A stretch of 64,000 bases of DNA from DASRIA01 sp963724065. Its GTDB lineage: Bacteria; Actinomycetota; Thermoleophilia; Solirubrobacterales; JBBDJG01. A program made the position numbers and the translations under genes. The stretch is from the NCBI GenBank assembly GCA_963724065.1, contig CAVRTB010000001.1:558001-622000 (forward strand), given 5' to 3'. A model generated the notes under the pieces. It made no database searches. It worked only from the letters and a program-made list of their open reading frames with translations, and was not told where the DNA came from. Shown piece after piece: positions 6,851 through 15,388 of the stretch; the stretch's first letter is position 1; the number at the start of each line of letters is the position of its first letter.

Positions 6851-8201
6851 CCGCGCGGACCTCGAGGGCGCGGCGCGGCTCGCGGTCGACGCGGCGCTGT
6901 CGGAGGGGTGCGAGCAGGTCGACGCCTGGTGCCAGGACTCCGTCGAGCGCACCGTGCGTGTCTACGAGGGCGCGGTCGAGAGCCTCACCGAGGCAGGCTC
7001 GAAGGGCGCGGGCGTGAGGGTCTTCCGCGAAGGCCGCGCGGGCTACGCCTACGGCTCCGACCTCAGCGAGGAAGGGCTGCGACAGCTGGCCGCCGCGGCG
7101 GCGGCGTCCGCGAATGTGACCGAGCCCGACAAGCACGCGGGGATCCCCGGCAAGCCCGGGGCCGCGCCGCTCGACGGGCTGCTCGCACCGGGGTTCGACG
7201 GCTGGACGATGGCGGACCGCGTCGACCTCGCGCTCGCGGTCGAGCGAGCGGCGCGCGAGCGCGACCCCCTGATCACGAACGTCGAGGACACCGTCTACTC
7301 CGACGCGCAGGCGCGCGCCGCGCTGGCGAACTCGAACGGATTCTGCGACTCGTTCGAGGAGACGCAGTGCTACGCGTTCGCCTACGCCTTCGCCGGGGAC
7401 GGCGCCGACCGCATGACCGGCATGGGCTTCGGCGTGGGCCGCGGCCCCGACGACCTCGATGCGGAAGCTGTCGGCCGCGAGGCCGCCGAGCGCGCGCTCG
7501 CGCTGCACGGGGCGCGACAGCCCGAGAGCCGCCGTTGCGCGGTGGTGCTCGACCCGTTCGTCGCCGCGAGCTTCGCGTCGATCATCGGACGGGCGCTCTG
7601 CGCCGACGCGGTGCAGCGCGGCCGCTCCCTGTTCGCGGATCGCGAGGGCGAGCGCATCGCCTCGCCCGCCTTCCGGCTGACCGACGACGGCATTCACCCG
7701 GATGGCCTCGCGACCGCGCCCTTCGACGGCGAGGGCGTCGCCCAGCGCACGACGCCCCTGATCGACGACGGCATGTTGCGCACCTTCCTCTTCGATTCCT
7801 ACACCGCCAACAGGGCCGGCCGGGAGTCGACCGGCAACGGCCTGCGCGGCTCCTATCGCACACCGCCGTCCGTGTCGGCGACCAACCTGCTCGTCGGTGC
7901 GGGCGACAACGGCGGCGACCTCGTGAAGGAGGCCGGCGACGGCCTCTACGTGATGGGCGTGAGCGGCCTCCACTCCGGAGTCAACCCGGTGTCCGGCAGC
8001 TTCTCGGTCGGCGCCACCGGGCGCCTGATCCGCGGCGGTGAGCTGGCCGAGCCCGTGCGCGAGATCACGATCGCATCGGACCTCGAGTCGATGCTCCAGA
8101 ACGTGCTCAGCGCGGGCGGCGAGGCCCGCTGGGTCCCGTTCGGGGGCAGCGTCCACGCGCCGGCGCTGCTCGTGAGCGAGATGACGGTCGGGGGCTCGTA
8201 G
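6843..8201 (+). CDS. tldE: TldE/PmbA, partner subunit of TldD
   Basis: 452 aa, same modulator-of-gyrase fold as TldD but lacking the HExxxH zinc motif, as expected for the non-catalytic partner. Conserved features are a VRVYEGAVESLTEAGSKGAGVRVF strand region near the start (residues 37-60), DPFVAASFASIIG, SPAFRLTDDG, the LFDSYTANRAGRESTGNG loop, and the C-terminal GGSVHAPALLVSEMTVGG. The start ATG lies inside tldD. A hairpin at 8221-8260 ends the operon, so roadblock, small protein, TldD and TldE form one closed unit. Confidence 0.93.
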   Translation: MSDRADLEGAARLAVDAALSEGCEQVDAWCQDSVERTVRVYEGAVESLTEAGSKGAGVRVFREGRAGYAYGSDLSEEGLRQLAAAAAASANVTEPDKHAGIPGKPGAAPLDGLLAPGFDGWTMADRVDLALAVERAARERDPLITNVEDTVYSDAQARAALANSNGFCDSFEETQCYAFAYAFAGDGADRMTGMGFGVGRGPDDLDAEAVGREAAERALALHGARQPESRRCAVVLDPFVAASFASIIGRALCADAVQRGRSLFADREGERIASPAFRLTDDGIHPDGLATAPFDGEGVAQRTTPLIDDGMLRTFLFDSYTANRAGRESTGNGLRGSYRTPPSVSATNLLVGAGDNGGDLVKEAGDGLYVMGVSGLHSGVNPVSGSFSVGATGRLIRGGELAEPVREITIASDLESMLQNVLSAGGEARWVPFGGSVHAPALLVSEMTVGGS

Positions 8202-8220
8202 GGCACCGGAGCACCGCGCC

Positions 8221-8267
8221 GGGCGTCCACGAGCAGGCCCCGGAAGACCTGCTCACGCCCATTTCTG
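8221..8267 (+). terminator. Terminator of the roadblock-TldDE operon
   Basis: GAGCAGG pairs with CCTGCTC across a 10-nt loop, and the stem is extended by GGGCG/CGCCC. It is followed by ATTTCT. It lies directly after tldE and before the HU promoter region. Confidence 0.6.
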
Positions 8268-8352
8268 GCTTTCTCATGCGGATGTTGGTTTGTCCCTATC
8301 CGCGAGCGCTGGTAGGGTTGCCGCCGATTTGCCCACCGAAGAAGGGGGAAGC

Positions 8353-8628
8353 GTGACCAAGCAGGAGTTCATCGACCAGGTCGCCACCAGGACCGGTCTA
8401 TCCAAGAAGGAAGCCACCGAGGCGGTCGAGTCGGTGCTCGGCACGATCACCGACACCCTCAAGTCCGGGGGCGAGATCAACTTCACCGGGTTCGGCAAGT
8501 TCCATGTGGCCGAGCGCGGCGACCGCCAGGGCGTGAACCCACGCACCCGGGAGCGGATCACCATCAAGGGCGGGAAGGTTCCGCGCTTCACGGCGGGCTC
8601 CTCGCTCAAGCAAGCCGTCAAGGGCTGA
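8353..8628 (+). CDS. hup: DNA-binding protein HU
   Basis: Nucleoid-associated histone-like protein, 91 aa. The full HU/IHF fold is present: TKQEFIDQVATRTGLSKKEATEAV helices, GGEINFTGFGKFHV, and the DNA-clamping arm around GVNPRTRERITIKG with the intercalating-Pro position (NP), then PRFTAGSSLKQAVKG. GTG 8353 is preceded by GAAGGGGGAA. The frame is open for 21 codons upstream but these precede the fold. A -10 candidate (TAGGGT) near 8312-8317 implies a leader of roughly 30 nt. It lacks the Lys/Ala-rich C-terminal tail of mycobacterial HU. Confidence 0.95.
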   Translation: MTKQEFIDQVATRTGLSKKEATEAVESVLGTITDTLKSGGEINFTGFGKFHVAERGDRQGVNPRTRERITIKGGKVPRFTAGSSLKQAVKG

Positions 8629-8649
8629 CCCACGCCGGGCGGCGACCCG

Positions 8650-9558
8650 GTGACCTTCGGCGATCGCGTCGCGGACCAGGTCCGCGCACGCGAGAGCCAG
8701 CTGCTGCTCGGCCTCGATCCCGATCCGGCCGAGCTGCTGCCTACCGCCCAGGCGGCGGCGCGCGGGGACTCGGCGGCCGAGCGGGCCGCCGCCGCGGTCT
8801 CGGCGCACTGCCGCGCGCTCGTCGATGCGACGGCGAGCGCGTGCGCGGGGGTCAAGCTCCAGCTTGCGTGCTTCGAGCGCCTCGGGTGGCCGGGGGCGCG
8901 GGCGCTCGGCGAGGTCGCGGAGCACGCGCGGGCCGCCGGGCTGCTGGTCGTCGCCGACGGTAAGCGGGGCGACGTGCCGCACACGGCGGCCGCCTATGCC
9001 CAGGCGCTGCTCGGCGAGACCCCAACTCCGTGGGGAGCGGTCGCCGGCCTGGGCGCCGATGCCGTCACGGCGAACCCGCTGCTCGGCCGCGACGCGCTCG
9101 AGCCGCTGATCGGGGCCGCGCGCGCCAGGGGATCCGGCGTGTTCGTGCTGGTGCGCACGTCGAATCCCGGAGCCGCCGAGATCCAGGACGCCGCAGCCGC
9201 CGGGGAGCTCCCGCTGCGCGATCGGCTCGCCGACCTCGTGCGCGAGCTCGGGGCCGCCGGGGTGGGGCGGGCCGGGCTGTCGGATGTCGGCGCCGTCGTG
9301 GCCGCGACTCAGCCCGGGTTGCTGGCGGCGCTGCGCGATCGGATGCCCGCCGCGGTGCTGCTGCTGCCGGGTGTCGGCGCCCAGGGAGGCCGCGTCGAGG
9401 ATCTCGCTCCCGCCTTCGGCGGGAGGCCCGGGGCGGCGCTCGTGACCGTGTCGCGGTCGATCGCCGGCGCCGCCGTCGAGGCAGGTGATGCGGAAGCCGC
9501 GCGGCCGGTCGCGGAGCGCCTGCGGGCGCAGGCGTGGCGGGTCGCGACCACAGCTTGA
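8650..9558 (+). CDS. pyrF: Orotidine 5'-phosphate decarboxylase (type 2)
   Basis: Final step of UMP synthesis, decarboxylating OMP. 302 aa, the longer type found in actinobacteria. The catalytic Asp-x-Lys-x-x-Asp motif is seen as ADGKRGDVPHT (about residues 102-112). Other family segments are LLLGLDPDP near the start, CAGVKLQLACFE, FVLVRTSNPGA and LLPGVGAQGG. GTG 8650 lies 21 nt after hup. No other pyrimidine gene is nearby, so it is detached from a pyr operon here. Confidence 0.93.
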   Translation: MTFGDRVADQVRARESQLLLGLDPDPAELLPTAQAAARGDSAAERAAAAVSAHCRALVDATASACAGVKLQLACFERLGWPGARALGEVAEHARAAGLLVVADGKRGDVPHTAAAYAQALLGETPTPWGAVAGLGADAVTANPLLGRDALEPLIGAARARGSGVFVLVRTSNPGAAEIQDAAAAGELPLRDRLADLVRELGAAGVGRAGLSDVGAVVAATQPGLLAALRDRMPAAVLLLPGVGAQGGRVEDLAPAFGGRPGAALVTVSRSIAGAAVEAGDAEAARPVAERLRAQAWRVATTA

Positions 9559-9633
9559 CGACCGCGCGACCTCGTCAGCTCGTGCTCCGGTTGCAGGGAA
9601 GATGACCGGCGCGCCGGTATCATCGCCTCGGGC

Positions 9634-10059
9634 ATGAGCGCCCATCAACAAAGCTCCCTGAGGCTGCTTGCGCCCGCCGCCCTCGGCGTCTTCGCGGTCA
9701 TCTTCCTGATCGTCGTGATCGCGTCGCTCGGCGGGGAGGAGGACTCGCCGTCCTCCGAGCGCCCCGCGGCCGAGTCGGCGCAGCAACGCGACGCCGCCGC
9801 TCGTCGCCGCGAGCGCCGCCGCGCGGACAACCGGCCGCGCACGTCCGGCAGTCCGCGGTTCTACCGGGTGCGCGCCGGGGACAACCTCGCGCTGATCGCC
9901 GAGCGGACGGGGGTCCCCCTCGAGGGGCTGCGGGCGCTCAACCCGGACCTCGACCCGCAGGGCCTCGTGACCGGCCAGCGCATCCGGCTGCGCGCCTCGT
10001 CGGGCACGACCGGAACCACCGGGTCCCAGGGCGCGACCGGAGCGGGCGGCATCGAGTGA
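9634..10059 (+). CDS. Membrane-anchored LysM-domain protein
   Basis: 141 aa: a short cytoplasmic N-terminus, one transmembrane helix (about residues 10-32, APAALGVFAVIFLIVVIAS), an Arg/Ala-rich linker, and a single LysM peptidoglycan-binding domain (about 77-121: FYRVRAGDNLALIAERTG to LVTGQRIRL), then a Gly/Thr-rich tail. ATG 9634 has TATCAT as -10 (9618-9623), 10 nt away, so it is likely leaderless. It overlaps the downstream D,D-carboxypeptidase as GTGA, so the two envelope proteins are probably co-made. Confidence 0.85.
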   Translation: MSAHQQSSLRLLAPAALGVFAVIFLIVVIASLGGEEDSPSSERPAAESAQQRDAAARRRERRRADNRPRTSGSPRFYRVRAGDNLALIAERTGVPLEGLRALNPDLDPQGLVTGQRIRLRASSGTTGTTGSQGATGAGGIE

Positions 10060-11297
10060 CCCGGGCGCGGCGCCCGTGGTGGGCGCCGTTCGGGGCGGCG
10101 GAACTGACCGTGGCGCTGGCCGCGCTTGCGATCGCGCCCGGTACGGCCGCGCGCGCGGCGAGCGCCGGCCCGCACATCTCAGCGACGGCAGCGATCGTGA
10201 TCGACGCTCGCGACGGCCATGTCCTCTACCGGCTTCGCGCGACGGATCAGCGCGCGATCGCCTCGGCGACGAAGTTGATGACCGCGCTGGTCGCGATCGA
10301 GGAATTGCCGCTCGAGCGGCGGGTGCGCGCCGTGCTCTACGCGCCGGCCGCGGCCGAGTCGCGCATCGACCTGCGCCCCGGGGAGCGGATGGCCGTCGCC
10401 GACCTGATGCGGGCGCTCTTGCTGGAGAGCGCCAATGACGCTGCCCAGACGCTTGCGGTGCGCGCGGCCGGGTCTGAGGCCGCGTTCGTCGCCCAGATGA
10501 ATGACAGGGCTCGCGCACTCGGCCTGCGCGAGACGCGCTTCGCGAACCCGATCGGCCTCGACGCGCCCGGGAACCACTCGTCGGCCAAGGATCTCGCGCG
10601 CATCGCACGGGCCGTGCTCGCGAACGACTTCCTCGCGGCCACCGTCGACATGCCGCGTGCGCGCCTCACCACCGGCGCGCGCACGCGCGTGATCGCGAAC
10701 CGCAACCGGCTCGTGGCCCGGGTTCCCTACATCGACGGCGTCAAGACCGGCCACACGCAGACGGCGGGATACGTGCTCGTGGGGGCGGCGACCCGCAAGG
10801 GCGCGCAGCTCGTCTCGGTCGTGCTCGGCGCGCCCTCCGACGCTGCCCGCGACGCCGATACCCTCGGCCTTCTGCGCCACGGGTTCTCGCGCTACCGGCG
10901 TGTGCCGGCGGTACGCCGCGGCGCCACGCTCGCGCGGGCGCAAGTCGCGCATTTCGGTGACCGGGAGGCGCGGCTCGTTGCCGCGCGGCGGGTGTCGGTG
11001 ACGGCGCGCCGCGGCCAGCGCGTGCGCACGGTCGTGGAGGCGCCGGCCGAGGTCACGGGGCCCCTCCCGGAAGGGGCTCGCGTCGGGACGGTGCGCGTCT
11101 ACCGGTCCGGACGGCTCGTGCGCACCGTGGCGCTAGTGAGCGCCACGACCGTTCCTGAGGCGGGTTTTTTCCGCAAGTTACGGGGATTCGCGCTGCCGGT
11201 GATCCTGATCGCCGCGGGGGTCGGCCTGTGGCTCGCGGTGCGCCGCCGGCGCTCGCCGCCCGTGACGATGCGCAGTCCCGCCGAGGCGGAACGGTGA
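10056..11297 (+). CDS. D-alanyl-D-alanine carboxypeptidase (S11, DacA-like)
   Basis: Low-molecular-weight penicillin-binding protein that removes the terminal D-Ala of peptidoglycan stem peptides. 413 aa. An N-terminal hydrophobic segment (to about residue 35) serves as signal or anchor. The active site is complete: SATK (Ser70, Lys73), SAND (Ser125, Asn127) and KTGHT (Lys230). A C-terminal beta domain is followed by a transmembrane helix at about 371-390 (FALPVILIAAGVGLWLAV) and an Arg-rich cytoplasmic end. It is translationally coupled to the LysM gene. Confidence 0.92.
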   Translation: MTRARRPWWAPFGAAELTVALAALAIAPGTAARAASAGPHISATAAIVIDARDGHVLYRLRATDQRAIASATKLMTALVAIEELPLERRVRAVLYAPAAAESRIDLRPGERMAVADLMRALLLESANDAAQTLAVRAAGSEAAFVAQMNDRARALGLRETRFANPIGLDAPGNHSSAKDLARIARAVLANDFLAATVDMPRARLTTGARTRVIANRNRLVARVPYIDGVKTGHTQTAGYVLVGAATRKGAQLVSVVLGAPSDAARDADTLGLLRHGFSRYRRVPAVRRGATLARAQVAHFGDREARLVAARRVSVTARRGQRVRTVVEAPAEVTGPLPEGARVGTVRVYRSGRLVRTVALVSATTVPEAGFFRKLRGFALPVILIAAGVGLWLAVRRRRSPPVTMRSPAEAER

Positions 11298-11368
11298 TCG
11301 GCCCGAAAGCTGGGAAGAACCTCACTTTCCCGGCGCGTCCTTGGTCCGCATGCTTGTATAGACGTGCC

Positions 11369-11386
11369 ATGGGGGCGATCGCATGA
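11369..11386 (+). other. Possible five-codon upstream reading frame before the sugar kinase
   Basis: ATG GGG GCG ATC GCA TGA. The ATG lies 6 nt after a TATAGA hexamer and the stop codon overlaps the kinase ATG (ATGA at 11383). This would allow a leaderless ribosome to reinitiate on the kinase. Very short, so it may be chance. Confidence 0.25.
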
Positions 11387-12348
11387 TCATCACAGTCACG
11401 CTCAACGCCGCGATCGACAAGACGCTGGCGGTTCCGAACTTCCAGCTCGGGCGCCGCCATCGCTCGAGCGAGCAGCGCACGATGGCGGGCGGCAAGGGCG
11501 TCAACGTGGCGCGCGCGCTGAAGACTCTCGGACAGCCCGTGATCGCCACCGGCCTCGCGGGCGGCGCCACCGGTACGCGCATCATCGAGCAGCTCACCGC
11601 GGAGGCGATCCTGTGCGACTTCGTGCGCATCGGGGAGGAGTCCCGCACCTCGACCGCGGTGATCGACCCCACGTCGGGCGTGCAGACCGAGGTCAACGAG
11701 ATCGGGCCGGAGGTCACCGAGGCGGAGCTATCGCTCTTCTACGACAAGCTCACCTACCTCGGCAAGGGAGCCGACGTCTGCGTGTTCGCGGGCAGCCTGC
11801 CGCGCGGCGTCGACGCCAAGATCTACTGCGACCTGATCAACGAGCTCAAGCGCCTCGGCGTGATGACGGTGATCGACGCGGAGGGCGAGCCGATGGAGCA
11901 GGCCCTGCGCGCGACGCCCGATCTCGTCTCGCCCAACTCGGCCGAGGCCGAGCAGCTCGTCGGCCACGAGTTCCGCGACGACTCCGACCACGTGTTCGCG
12001 CTCTACGAGCTTTGCGAGCGCGGGCCACGAGAGGCGATCGTGACGCACGCCGAGGGCTGCTATGCGCTCGTCGGCCGCGACCACGAGCGCTCTCTCTACG
12101 AACTGCGGGTGGAGTCGCTCGAGCCCGTATCCGCGATCGGCGCCGGCGATGCGTTCCTCGCCGGATACCTCGCCGCGCGCTACACGCAGCGAGGGCACGC
12201 GGACGCGCTGCGCTTCGCTGTCGCATGCGGGGCGGAGTCGACGCTCCACCTGGGGGCGGGGGTGCTCGACGCGCGGGCAGCGGAGCGGCTCGAGCACGAG
12301 GTCGTGCTAACCGAGCTCGAGAAGCCGCGGGTCGACGCGACCGCCTGA
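11383..12348 (+). CDS. PfkB-family hexose-phosphate kinase (1-phosphofructokinase/tagatose-6-phosphate kinase type)
   Basis: 321 aa. The start MIITVTLNAAIDKTL and the GGKGVNVARALKTLG motif are typical of the FruK/LacC branch of the ribokinase family. The ATP/anion-hole motif with the catalytic Asp is AIGAGDAFLAGYLAA near residue 250. It would phosphorylate fructose-1-phosphate or tagatose-6-phosphate; the choice cannot be made. No PTS or other sugar genes are adjacent. A run of G residues 8-12 nt upstream can act as ribosome-binding site. A hairpin at 12351-12369 follows directly. Confidence 0.85.
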   Translation: MIITVTLNAAIDKTLAVPNFQLGRRHRSSEQRTMAGGKGVNVARALKTLGQPVIATGLAGGATGTRIIEQLTAEAILCDFVRIGEESRTSTAVIDPTSGVQTEVNEIGPEVTEAELSLFYDKLTYLGKGADVCVFAGSLPRGVDAKIYCDLINELKRLGVMTVIDAEGEPMEQALRATPDLVSPNSAEAEQLVGHEFRDDSDHVFALYELCERGPREAIVTHAEGCYALVGRDHERSLYELRVESLEPVSAIGAGDAFLAGYLAARYTQRGHADALRFAVACGAESTLHLGAGVLDARAAERLEHEVVLTELEKPRVDATA

Positions 12349-12350
12349 CG

Positions 12351-12369
12351 TTCCCGCAGCTTGCGGGAA
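12351..12369 (+). terminator. Short stem-loop after the sugar kinase
   Basis: TTCCCGC (12351-12357) and GCGGGAA (12363-12369) form a perfect 7-bp stem with a 5-nt loop, immediately after the stop codon and without a U-run. Confidence 0.5.
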
Positions 12370-12473
12370 GGCCTCCGGAAATCTCGCGGGCCGTTGGTAA
12401 CATCGAACGTCAGTTGTCCCCGCCTCCGTCCACCGCGCGCCGTTTCGTCATCCCGCGTCTCTAGGATTGCTTG

Positions 12474-13682
12474 ATGGAGATTGAGATCGGCAAGGGCAAG
12501 AAGGGTCGCCGCGGCTACGGCTTCGATGACATCGCGATCGTCCCGTCGCGCCGCACGCGTGACCCGGACGACGTCGACATCTCATGGACGCTGGGGCCGT
12601 ACCGGTTCGAGCTGCCGATGCTCGCCGCCGCGATGGACGGCGTCGTCTCCCCCCGCACGGCCGGGCTCGTAGGCAAGCTCGGCGGGCTCGCGGTCCTCAA
12701 CCTCGAGGGCATCTGGACCCGCTACGAGGACGCCGACGACCAGCTCGAGCGCATCTCGAAGCTGCCCCCGGAGCAGGCCACGCGCGAGATGCAGAAGATC
12801 TACAGCGAGCCTGTGAAGGCGGAGCTGGTCGCGCAGCGGGTCCGTGAGATCAAGGCGGAGGGCGTGGTGGCGTCGGGATCGCTCACCCCCCAGAGGGTGC
12901 GCGACTTCGTTGACGTGGCACTTGATGCGGGCCTGGACCTGCTCGTGGTCCAGGGAACGGTGATCTCCGCCGAGCACGTCTCCTCGACGGTGGAGCCGCT
13001 CAATCTCAAGGAGTTCATCGCGGAGTCGCCGATACCGTGCATCGTCGGCGGCTGCGCGAGCTACTCGACCGGCCTGCACTTGATGCGGACCGGAGCCGTC
13101 GGGGTCCTGGTCGGCGTCGGGCCCGGCGCAGCCTGCACCACCCGCGGCGTGCTCGGCATCGGGGTGCCGCAGGCCACCGCGATCGCCGACGTCCAGGCGG
13201 CCCGCTCCCAGCACATGCTCGAGACCGGGACCTATGTCAACGTGATCGCAGACGGCGGCATGCGCAACGGTGGCGACATCTCCAAGGCATTTGCGTGCGG
13301 CGCCGACGCGGTGATGATCGGCTCCCCGCTCGCGAGAGCGAAGGAGGCGCCCGGACGCGGTTTCCACTGGGGCATGGCGACGTTCCACTCGTCGCTCCCT
13401 CGCGGCGCCCGTGTGGCCACCAGGCAGAACGCCTCGCTCGAGGAGATCCTGCTCGGCCCGGCGATGGAGAACGACGGCAGCTTCAACCTGTTCGGCGCGC
13501 TGCGGACATCGATGGCCACCTGCGGCTATGCGGACGTCCCCTCCTTCCACCGCGCCGAGGTGATGATCGCGCCCGCGCTCCAGACGGAGGGCAAGCAGCT
13601 CCAGCGCGAGCAGCACATCGGCATGGGCTCGAACGGCAAGTCCCAGCAGGTCCCCGCGGCGGTCGCCACGCTGGATGAGTAG
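12474..13682 (+). CDS. guaB3: IMP dehydrogenase-family protein, GuaB3 type
   Basis: 402 aa, TIM-barrel IMP dehydrogenase/GMP reductase family without the CBS pair of canonical GuaB. Members of this actinobacterial group are often annotated GuaB3; their activity may differ from classical IMPDH. Visible features: RRGYGFDDIAIVPS at the start, LPMLAAAMDGVVSP, the catalytic loop VGPGAACTTRGVLG with Cys221, NVIADGGMRNGGDI and DAVMIGSPLA. ATG 12474 follows TAGGAT (12462-12467) by 6 nt; a TTG one codon earlier is possible. A second -10 (TAACAT, 12398-12403) could give a leader of about 65 nt. Its 3' end overlaps guaA. Confidence 0.9.
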   Translation: MEIEIGKGKKGRRGYGFDDIAIVPSRRTRDPDDVDISWTLGPYRFELPMLAAAMDGVVSPRTAGLVGKLGGLAVLNLEGIWTRYEDADDQLERISKLPPEQATREMQKIYSEPVKAELVAQRVREIKAEGVVASGSLTPQRVRDFVDVALDAGLDLLVVQGTVISAEHVSSTVEPLNLKEFIAESPIPCIVGGCASYSTGLHLMRTGAVGVLVGVGPGAACTTRGVLGIGVPQATAIADVQAARSQHMLETGTYVNVIADGGMRNGGDISKAFACGADAVMIGSPLARAKEAPGRGFHWGMATFHSSLPRGARVATRQNASLEEILLGPAMENDGSFNLFGALRTSMATCGYADVPSFHRAEVMIAPALQTEGKQLQREQHIGMGSNGKSQQVPAAVATLDE

Positions 13683-15348
13683 TCCGGGCGGCACGCTGCA
13701 GAGCGCGAAAACCAAGCCTCACAAGGACGCAGTGCCTGCGGCGAGGGAGCGTAGCGACGGCTACGTGACCGAAGCCGCGAGGACGCTGTCAGGCGCCGGT
13801 TTGCAGGGCTCCGAGGAGGTCCTGGTGCTCGACTTCGGGGGCCAGTACTCGCAGCTGATCGCGCGCCGTATCCGCGAGTGCGGCGTCTTCTCGGAGCTCC
13901 TGCCCCACGACGCTGCGCTGGATGAGCTGCGCAGGCGCCGCCCGCGCGGGCTCGTGCTGTCCGGCGGGCCGGCATCCGTCTTTTCGGATGACGCTCCTCC
14001 GCTGCGCGAGGAGCTGCTCGAGCTCGGCATCCCCGTGCTCGGCATCTGTTACGGGATGCAGGCGATGGCGCTCGCGCTCGGCGGGCACGTCGAGAGCGCC
14101 GAGGTCGCCGAGTTCGGCCGCACGGAGCTGGCGGTGCGCGACTCCGGACGACTGCTCGCCGGCCTGCCGCGTGAGCAGACCTGCTGGATGAGCCACCGCG
14201 ACACGGTGTTCTCGCCTCCGGCGGGCTTCACGGCGCTTGCTTCCTCCCCCGCGTCCCCGGTGGCCGCGTTCGAGTCGGTTGAGCGCGCTCTCTACGGCAT
14301 CCAGTTCCACCCCGAGGTCGTGCACACCCCGCACGGCACCGAGGTGCTGCGCACGTTCCTGCGGGACGTCTGCGGATGCGAGGAGGAGTGGACGCCGGCC
14401 TCGATCGTCGACGAGCAGATCGAGAGGATCCGCGCGCAGGTCGGCGACGGCCGGGCGATCTGCGGCCTGTCGGGCGGCGTCGACTCCTCCGTTGCCGCCC
14501 TGATCGTGCACCGGGCGCTCGGCGACCGGCTCGTGTGCGTGCTCGTGGACCACGGCCTCCTGCGCAAGGACGAGGCCACGCAGGTGGTGCGCACGTTCGG
14601 CGAGCACTTCGACGTGCCGCTCGTGCACGTGGACGCGCGCAAGCGGTTCATCGAGCGTCTGAAGGGCATCACGGACCCCGAGCACAAGCGCAAGATCATC
14701 GGCGAGGAGTTCATCCGCGTCTTCGAGGAGGAGGCCGAGAAGCTCGACGACGTGAAGTTCCTCGTCCAGGGCACCCTCTACTCCGACGTGATCGAGTCCG
14801 GCGGGGGCGCGAGCGGCGACGCGGCCAAGATCAAGTCCCACCACAACGTCGGTGGCCTGCCCGAGCACTTCGACTTCGACCTGATCGAGCCGCTGCGCCA
14901 GCTGTTCAAGGACGAGGTGCGCGTCGTCGGCGCGGAGCTCGGCCTGCCCGAGCGCCTCGTGTGGCGCCAGCCCTTCCCGGGGCCCGGCCTGGCGATCCGC
15001 GTGATCGGCGGCGAGGTGAACGAGGAGCGCCTCGAGATCCTGCGCGAGGCCGACGCGATCCTCCAGGAGGAGGTCCGTGCGGCCGGCCTGTATCGCGAGC
15101 TGTGGCAGTCCTTCACGGTGCTGCCCGCGGTGCGCTCGGTGGGGGTGCAGGGCGACGAGCGCACCTACGCCTATCCGATCGTGATCAGGGCGGTCACCTC
15201 CGATGATGCGATGACCGCCGATTGGGCGCGCCTGCCCTACGAGCTGCTCGAGAAGGTCTCGAGCCGCATCATCAACGAGATCCCACACGTGAACCGCGTC
15301 GCGCTCGACATCTCATCGAAGCCGCCGAGCACGATCGAGTGGGAATAG
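13675..15348 (+). CDS. guaA: GMP synthase (glutamine-hydrolysing)
   Basis: Converts XMP to GMP. Class I glutamine amidotransferase domain first (DFGGQYSQLIARRIRE, nucleophile GICYGMQ with Cys125, and IQFHPEV), then the ATP-pyrophosphatase domain (GLSGGVDSSVAA) and the dimerisation domain ending SSKPPSTIEWE. 557 aa from ATG 13675, which overlaps guaB3. The first 45 residues are unlike the family and low in complexity; GTG 13765 or TTG 13801 would give a more usual N-terminus, so the start is uncertain. Co-transcription with guaB3 places two guanine-nucleotide steps together. Confidence 0.95.
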   Translation: MSSPGGTLQSAKTKPHKDAVPAARERSDGYVTEAARTLSGAGLQGSEEVLVLDFGGQYSQLIARRIRECGVFSELLPHDAALDELRRRRPRGLVLSGGPASVFSDDAPPLREELLELGIPVLGICYGMQAMALALGGHVESAEVAEFGRTELAVRDSGRLLAGLPREQTCWMSHRDTVFSPPAGFTALASSPASPVAAFESVERALYGIQFHPEVVHTPHGTEVLRTFLRDVCGCEEEWTPASIVDEQIERIRAQVGDGRAICGLSGGVDSSVAALIVHRALGDRLVCVLVDHGLLRKDEATQVVRTFGEHFDVPLVHVDARKRFIERLKGITDPEHKRKIIGEEFIRVFEEEAEKLDDVKFLVQGTLYSDVIESGGGASGDAAKIKSHHNVGGLPEHFDFDLIEPLRQLFKDEVRVVGAELGLPERLVWRQPFPGPGLAIRVIGGEVNEERLEILREADAILQEEVRAAGLYRELWQSFTVLPAVRSVGVQGDERTYAYPIVIRAVTSDDAMTADWARLPYELLEKVSSRIINEIPHVNRVALDISSKPPSTIEWE

Positions 15349-15388
15349 CCGGGCGACCCTCCACATGGGGTGACCGGCGCCGTACGAG

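Noticed and set aside
6540..8156. Long antisense frame opposite tldE
   Set aside because: Shadow of the real tldE codons; no start signal or motif.
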